The notes below the pieces were generated by a model. That model had not been told where the DNA came from, made no database searches, and worked only from the letters and a program-made list of their open reading frames with translations. DNA of 8,607 nt from Candidatus Nanopelagicales bacterium (GTDB taxonomy: Bacteria > Actinomycetota > Actinomycetes > S36-B12 > GCA-2699445), in NCBI GenBank assembly GCA_029939085.1, contig JAOZTQ010000047.1, positions 1 through 8,607 of the forward strand, given 5' to 3'. Below are positions 5,442 through 8,607 of the stretch, in pieces. Each line of letters starts with the position of its first letter. Positions within the stretch are counted from its first letter, which is position 1. Made by a program: the position numbers and the translations under genes.

Positions 5442-6104
5442 ATGAGCGAATCGAACCGAGCGGCTTCGTCCTCGGAACTAACCGCAGCGGATGGTCTTTA
5501 CCTGAGGATGCCGCGTTGTGGATCGACTTCAATTCGCACCTTCTGCGCAGAGCATTCGATTTCATATACCTCCGGCCGAATAGTTGGCTACTGGGGCAAT
5601 AAGACCGGTTCAGAGTTGTTTGAGACGAAAACAAAGTTCGCTGAACTTGTCCGTGAGCAATACGAGGACCGCGATCAATCGCGCTATACATTTTCCTGCG
5701 TCCGAAACCCTTACTCCAGAGCCGTATCCGTTATGCATCACGCTTCATGGCTCAAATACGTAGATGAGGATTTCACAGTATTTTGCCGACGGTTGGAAGC
5801 TGGTGACTACCCCAGCCTCAAGGCGCGTTGGCATGCGATTTCACCGTACTTTCATCTCTTCGATTCCAGCGGTAACCAACTCGTCAGCTATATCTGGCAG
5901 ATGGAGAGTCTGACGGATGGCCTAGAAACTGTGGCAAAAGAACTTGGGATCTCGGACTTTACGACTCATCACAAGCGCAACAGCCGGGATGTCGATCCCA
6001 ACCGTAAGCACTACACCGACTTCTACACGCCAGAAACAAAGGACATCATCTCGCGAGTTTATGAGCGCGACATCGATCATTTTGGCTACGAATACGGCGA
6101 ATAG
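5442..6104 (+). CDS. Sulfotransferase family protein (PAPS-dependent, Sulfotransfer_2-like)
   Basis: A 220-residue cytosolic protein with the hallmarks of PAPS-dependent sulfotransferases. The 5'-phosphosulfate loop is YLRMPRCGSTSI (20-31), equivalent to the PK-x-G-x-T/S-S of the family; the 3'-phosphate site is SCVRNPYSRAVSVM (85-98) with the invariant Arg-Asn-Pro-Tyr-x-Arg-x-Val-Ser pattern. After WHAISPYFHLF (130-140) comes the region QLVSYIWQMESLTDGLETVAKELGI (146-170), which matches the family's gating segment, and the end HYTDFYTPETKDIISRVYERDIDHFGYEY (190-218) is the usual C-terminus. No signal peptide or membrane anchor is seen. The product would transfer sulfate to an alcohol of a glycan, lipid or small molecule; the substrate is unknown, and no PAPS synthesis or glycosyltransferase gene is nearby. 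The ATG is set by GGAGGG (5428-5433) with an 8-base spacer. It stands alone with its own leader, so lateral acquisition is possible but unproven. Confidence 0.88.
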   Translation: MSESNRAASSSELTAADGLYLRMPRCGSTSIRTFCAEHSISYTSGRIVGYWGNKTGSELFETKTKFAELVREQYEDRDQSRYTFSCVRNPYSRAVSVMHHASWLKYVDEDFTVFCRRLEAGDYPSLKARWHAISPYFHLFDSSGNQLVSYIWQMESLTDGLETVAKELGISDFTTHHKRNSRDVDPNRKHYTDFYTPETKDIISRVYERDIDHFGYEYGE

Positions 6105-6239
6105 ACCAACTACCTCAGAGACACGCGCCTTACCGGTGGCTAAATCGGGTCACCACTTTGGGGAGAAAGCGGCTCTCGGGTGCCGCCTCATTCCCATAGG
6201 TGCGGCCCTGCCCGTTACCTCCAGCGAGTACCCAAGTTT

Positions 6240-6272
6240 GCGATTAGCGAGAGGTCACTTCGCGCTTAGCGA
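6240..6272 (+). repeat. Two near-identical 11-bp direct repeats upstream of the WS/DGAT gene
   Basis: GCGATTAGCGA (6240-6250) and GCGCTTAGCGA (6262-6272) differ at one base and start exactly 22 bp apart, about two helical turns, 37-69 bases upstream of the start at 6309. Same-face direct repeats at this spacing often bind a dimeric or cooperative regulator. No convincing -10/-35 pair was found in the 6105-6308 gap, so the promoter position is unknown. The rest of that gap shows only a 5-bp-stem hairpin near 6169-6186. Confidence 0.35.
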
Positions 6273-6308
6273 CTCCAGGGTGGAAAATGAGGGCCAGAGG
6301 GAGGGCTC

Positions 6309-7808
6309 ATGGCTACGGTGACGATGGGGGCACAGGATCAGTTGTGGTTGGCAATGGATCGACCCAACAACCTTATGGTTGTCGAGGGTGCGCTGCTCCT
6401 CGATGGTATTCCGAAGGAATCGGCCGTCCAGTCCGTAATGCAGGATCTGGTGGAGCGACACCCGGTCTTTGGGCGAAAGGCAGTGTCAATCGACGGGAAA
6501 TGGTCATGGAGTGACGACCCGGATTTCCAAGTCGCGGATCACATCAGTTGGGGAAGGTTCTCCGAGCCCGTTACCCGCAGATACATTCAGGATTTCTTAG
6601 CAGACAAGCGCTCTGAGCCCTTATCTCGTGAAAAACCGTTATGGCAGATACACATGATCGCACCGGTCGAGATATCCGATGGTGTTGTGGGTGCGGCCAT
6701 GGTGGCTCGATTCCATCACGCAATCGCGGACGGAGTTCGACTCACTCAAGTCATGTTGAGCCTCTGTGAAGGTGGGACCCAGGTTCCCGGGACGGGTAAG
6801 ACCCGCACTAGCCGCAATGCAATGTCTGTTGCGAAACGGGCGGAACTTCTTGCAGACACGGCGACCACGGGATTGCGCCAAGGTCTAGCTGAACTTGAGA
6901 CCGCTGCAAAAGAGCCAACGCAGACGTTCAGCGGTTTACCTGAACGCTTCCTTTCCGCAGGACTGAGAGGAGTCACTGAAGGAATTGAGATGCTGAAGCA
7001 TCCCGATCGCACTCTCGACCGTCTGGAAGAAATCGGTGGTGGGGACTTTCGCGGTACTAACAATATTGGAACTGTTTCGAAGCTACTTTTCACAACGGCT
7101 CCCGAGACCGCCTGGAGCGGTGAGCCTGGTATCGACAAGGCTGTGGCCTGGACTGAACCAGTGCCATTGGGAGAGATTGCTGACACCGGTCGTGCACTTG
7201 GAGCAACCGTCAACGACATTCTTCTCGCAGCAGTAGCCGGCGGAGTCAATGCTTATCTGGAAAGTCATGATGCAGCCGTCGACGAGATCACCTGGATGGT
7301 TCCGGTTAATGTCAAACCATTCGAGGATAATCTCCCACCGGAGTTGGGCAATCACTTTGCGCTGGTCATGCTTCCCATGCCGCTAACTGCGGAAACCAGC
7401 GTCGATCGAGTCGATCAACTTCATCAGCGCATGTCACGGATAAAACACTCCGATGAAGCGGCGCTTACCTTCACTTTGCAGCAGTTAATCTCATCTTCCC
7501 CCGGTACAGTTGCGGCCGGACTGACCTCCTTCTTTGCCGACAAAGCTGTTGGGGTGCTGACAAACGTTCCTGGCCCACAGGCACCAATGACCTTTGCGGG
7601 AACGAAGGTCTCGCAAGTGGTCGGCTTCGCGCCCTGTACCGGCAATCAACCAATGACCGTTGCGATCTTTAGCTACGACGGTGGCGTAACCCTGGGATTG
7701 GCTACGGACAAGCAACTTTTGCCGGAACCCGATGCGCTCGCCCAACACATCCTTGACGAACTAAAGACATTGCGACAAGACGCCGCAGTAGTGGGCGCGA
7801 AACAGTAG
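6309..7808 (+). CDS. Wax ester synthase / diacylglycerol acyltransferase (WS/DGAT) family
   Basis: A 499-residue acyl-CoA-dependent acyltransferase that would esterify diacylglycerol or fatty alcohols to make storage triacylglycerol or wax ester at the membrane surface. The N-terminal half is the WES_acyltransf domain: AQDQLWLAMDRPNNLM (8-23), PLWQIHMI (110-117) and the active-site HHAIADG (136-142, H-H-x-x-x-D-G). A variable linker (155-270) precedes the C-terminal WS_DGAT_C domain: GATVNDILLAAVAGGVNAYL (298-317, with the Asn-Asp motif at 302-303), MVPVNVKP (330-337), LGNHFALVMLPMP (346-358), LTNVPGP (417-423) and GFAPCTGNQPMTVAIFSYDG (439-458). Length and motif order match the family. The ATG at 6309 is supported by a purine-rich ribosome site, AGAGGGAGGG (6296-6305). 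It is alone on its strand here; the 11-bp direct repeats upstream suggest control. Actinobacterial paralogues vary in activity, so the exact product (wax or triacylglycerol) is not decided. Confidence 0.92.
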   Translation: MATVTMGAQDQLWLAMDRPNNLMVVEGALLLDGIPKESAVQSVMQDLVERHPVFGRKAVSIDGKWSWSDDPDFQVADHISWGRFSEPVTRRYIQDFLADKRSEPLSREKPLWQIHMIAPVEISDGVVGAAMVARFHHAIADGVRLTQVMLSLCEGGTQVPGTGKTRTSRNAMSVAKRAELLADTATTGLRQGLAELETAAKEPTQTFSGLPERFLSAGLRGVTEGIEMLKHPDRTLDRLEEIGGGDFRGTNNIGTVSKLLFTTAPETAWSGEPGIDKAVAWTEPVPLGEIADTGRALGATVNDILLAAVAGGVNAYLESHDAAVDEITWMVPVNVKPFEDNLPPELGNHFALVMLPMPLTAETSVDRVDQLHQRMSRIKHSDEAALTFTLQQLISSSPGTVAAGLTSFFADKAVGVLTNVPGPQAPMTFAGTKVSQVVGFAPCTGNQPMTVAIFSYDGGVTLGLATDKQLLPEPDALAQHILDELKTLRQDAAVVGAKQ

Positions 7809-7871
7809 AGCAGTCTCAAAGCTCGGCCATAGAACTCGCCGTGCGCCGCCGGTCAGGAATGGCGCTGGCCC

Positions 7872-8381
7872 TTATGAGCCCAATGAGTGCAACGCATCAT
7901 CAGCAAGTCGGAACTTCGTCCATTCCGACTGGGGCCGGGCTCCGTGAGCCAAGTAGAAATCGATTGCCGTGCTATTCCAGTTAAGTGCCGACCATTCCAA
8001 CCGCGTGTATCCGCTATCGACACAGCGCTTAGCCAGGCCCGCCAGCAAATCATGTCCCAAACCAGACCCCCGAGCAGATGGCCTGACGTAAAGATCTTCC
8101 AGATAGATCCCGTGCGCACCTTCCCAAGTCGAGAATGTGAGATACCAAAGCGCCATTCCCACCAACGGCCCATCGAGCGAATCTTTCGATGTAGCGACAT
8201 CGCAATAAGCTGCTGGAGCTGGGTGCGGCGCATCCCCACCTTCGAAAAGAATTCGCGTCAGATCGGCTGCCGTCGCTTTCACCGCGTCTGGCTCCCGCTC
8301 AAACTCGGCAAGTTCTTGGATCATCGCGAGGATATCGGGTACATCGGAGGGCTCGGCACTGCGAATCGACCATTCAGACAT
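7872..8381 (-). CDS. GNAT-family N-acetyltransferase, diamine/SSAT-like
   Basis: A 169-residue acetyltransferase resembling the spermidine/spermine N1-acetyltransferase (SSAT)-like branch of GNAT. Typical blocks are IRSAEPSDVPDILAMIQELAEFE (6-28), REPDAVKAT (29-37), GMALWYLTFSTWEG (75-88), GIYLEDLYVRPSARGSGLG (91-109, containing the strand beta4 and the acetyl-CoA loop R104-x-x-G-x-G) and RLEWSALNWNSTAIDFYLAHGA (127-148) with the Trp-Asn and Phe-Tyr pattern. SSAT-like enzymes acetylate polyamines or other amines such as thialysine; the acceptor here is inferred only from family likeness. The ATG at 8381 lacks a Shine-Dalgarno sequence, but a -10-like GATAAT sits 8 bases upstream, so the mRNA is probably leaderless. 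It converges with the WS/DGAT gene across 63 bases with no clear terminator, and lies 70 bases downstream of tRNA-Arg on the same strand. Confidence 0.88.
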   Translation of the reverse strand: MSEWSIRSAEPSDVPDILAMIQELAEFEREPDAVKATAADLTRILFEGGDAPHPAPAAYCDVATSKDSLDGPLVGMALWYLTFSTWEGAHGIYLEDLYVRPSARGSGLGHDLLAGLAKRCVDSGYTRLEWSALNWNSTAIDFYLAHGARPQSEWTKFRLADDALHSLGS

Positions 8382-8389
8382 TGGAAAAG

Positions 8390-8395
8390 ATTATC
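8390..8395 (-). promoter_or_regulatory. Likely -10 box of the SSAT-like acetyltransferase gene
   Basis: On the minus strand GATAAT (8395-8390) matches TATAAT at five of six positions and ends 8 bases before the ATG at 8381, consistent with a leaderless or nearly leaderless transcript. No good -35 is visible 17-18 bases upstream. Confidence 0.4.
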
Positions 8396-8451
8396 GAACC
8401 GATCACGATTCCCGATAGGCGTTTCCGAAGCAAAAGTTCTTGAAATCGATG

Positions 8452-8523
8452 CGCCCCCGGCAGGATTCGAACCTGCGCGCATGGCTCCGGAGGCCACCGC
8501 TCTATCCCCTGAGCTACGGGGGC
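8452..8523 (-). tRNA. tRNA-Arg (anticodon CCG)
   Basis: A full 72-nt cloverleaf reads on the minus strand. The acceptor stem is GCCCCCG/CGGGGGC (7 perfect pairs), the D-stem GCTC/GAGC with loop AGGGGATA, the anticodon stem GTGGC/GCCAT (one G-T pair) with loop CTCCGGA, a 4-nt variable loop GCGC and the T-stem GCAGG/CCTGC with loop TTCGAAT. T33 precedes CCG at 34-36, which reads the Arg codon CGG. The discriminator base is G and the CCA end is not encoded. Its anticodon lacks G34, so it is not a substrate for Tgt. Confidence 0.96.
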
Positions 8524-8535
8524 TGAGGGAACTTC

Positions 8536-8541
8536 AGGCTA
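8536..8541 (-). promoter_or_regulatory. Possible -10 box of tRNA-Arg
   Basis: TAGCCT (minus strand 8541-8536, TANNNT pattern) lies 12 bases upstream of the tRNA 5' end, a sensible distance. There is no recognisable -35, so this is tentative. Confidence 0.22.
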
Positions 8542-8562
8542 TCAGCCGAGGCCCGAGTCACA

Positions 8563-8607
8563 TCACTGCTGGGTTGTATCTCGCAGCACCGGTACCGCCG
8601 CAATCGC
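8563..8607 (-). CDS. Possible C-terminal end of an upstream minus-strand gene
   Basis: From the right edge the minus strand reads 14 open codons, AIAAVPVLRDTTQQ, then TGA (8565-8563), 39 bases before the tRNA. The composition is plausible for a protein end, but the fragment is too short to recognise, and another frame is also open. It might be chance. Confidence 0.2.
   Translation of the reverse strand, partial: AIAAVPVLRDTTQQ

Noticed and set aside
5162..5602. 146-residue plus-strand frame between the GNAT and sulfotransferase genes
   Set aside because: It overlaps the start of the GNAT gene antisense and 160 bases of the sulfotransferase in another frame, and has low-complexity, family-free composition.
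6169..6186. GCGGC/GCCGC hairpin as a terminator of the sulfotransferase gene
   Set aside because: Only a 5-bp stem with an 8-base loop and no T-run follows; expected by chance at this base composition.
6746..7249. 167-residue minus-strand frame inside the WS/DGAT gene
   Set aside because: It is fully antisense to a clear WS/DGAT coding frame and is rich in Ser, Pro, Val and Arg, as expected of a shadow frame.
6309..7808. Nonribosomal peptide condensation domain, because of HHxxxDG
   Set aside because: The motif is shared, but PLWQ, VNDI, LGNHF and TNVPGP in order, and the absence of carrier or adenylation domains, identify WS/DGAT.
7843..7865. GCGCC/GGCGC hairpin as a bidirectional terminator between the WS/DGAT and SSAT-like genes
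   Set aside because: Five base pairs with a 13-base loop and no T-run on either side are too weak to call.
8452..8523. tRNA-Arg as an integration (att) site
   Set aside because: No integrase and no repeat of the tRNA 3' end is seen within the window.

Overview
The window looks like chromosomal DNA from an actinobacterium (Actinomycetota) of intermediate GC, judged by eye to be in the mid-50s percent. The pointers are a long-form Tgt with the insertion I associate with actinobacterial homologues, a full-length DUF427 protein ending in the typical GPxKG-PGT-GW tail, a WS/DGAT-type acyltransferase, GTG starts, and several genes with no Shine-Dalgarno sequence but a -10-like hexamer just upstream (leaderless style). 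The gene order is mixed-strand and housekeeping-like. I see no insertion sequence, integrase, CRISPR array, phage gene or toxin-antitoxin pair, and no stretch over 300 bases lacks a gene; the longest gaps are about 215 and 204 bases.

Layout, left to right. The window opens inside an endonuclease/exonuclease/phosphatase-fold protein (C-terminal part only), which ends in a hairpin spanning its stop codon. Next come a FUSC-type membrane protein, a DUF427 protein and tgt (tRNA-guanine transglycosylase), all on the plus strand. tgt meets yhhQ, a queuosine-precursor transporter on the minus strand, tail to tail with interlocked stop codons. After a 111-base divergent region carrying a perfect dyad lies a small NTF2/SnoaL-like protein whose 3' end overlaps a convergent GNAT acetyltransferase by 48 bases. 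Then come a stand-alone sulfotransferase (plus), a WS/DGAT acyltransferase (plus), a diamine/SSAT-like GNAT acetyltransferase (minus) and tRNA-Arg(CCG) (minus). The last 45 bases may hold the C-terminal end of another minus-strand gene.

How the genes fit together. The one clear functional pair is tgt plus yhhQ: uptake of a 7-deazaguanine precursor and its exchange for guanine at position 34 of tRNAs with GUN anticodons. No queuosine biosynthesis gene is present in the window, so the pair reads as a salvage module. The DUF427 gene directly precedes tgt and is probably cotranscribed with it. The leader just before the preferred tgt start can fold, on paper, into a compact H-type pseudoknot; this is the most unusual non-coding signal here. 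WS/DGAT points to neutral-lipid (wax ester or triacylglycerol) synthesis. The other genes look like unrelated single-gene units. I did not find strong evidence for an entirely new multi-gene system; the best leads are the tgt leader, the altered Tgt substrate loop, and the regulatory repeats upstream of the NTF2-like and WS/DGAT genes.
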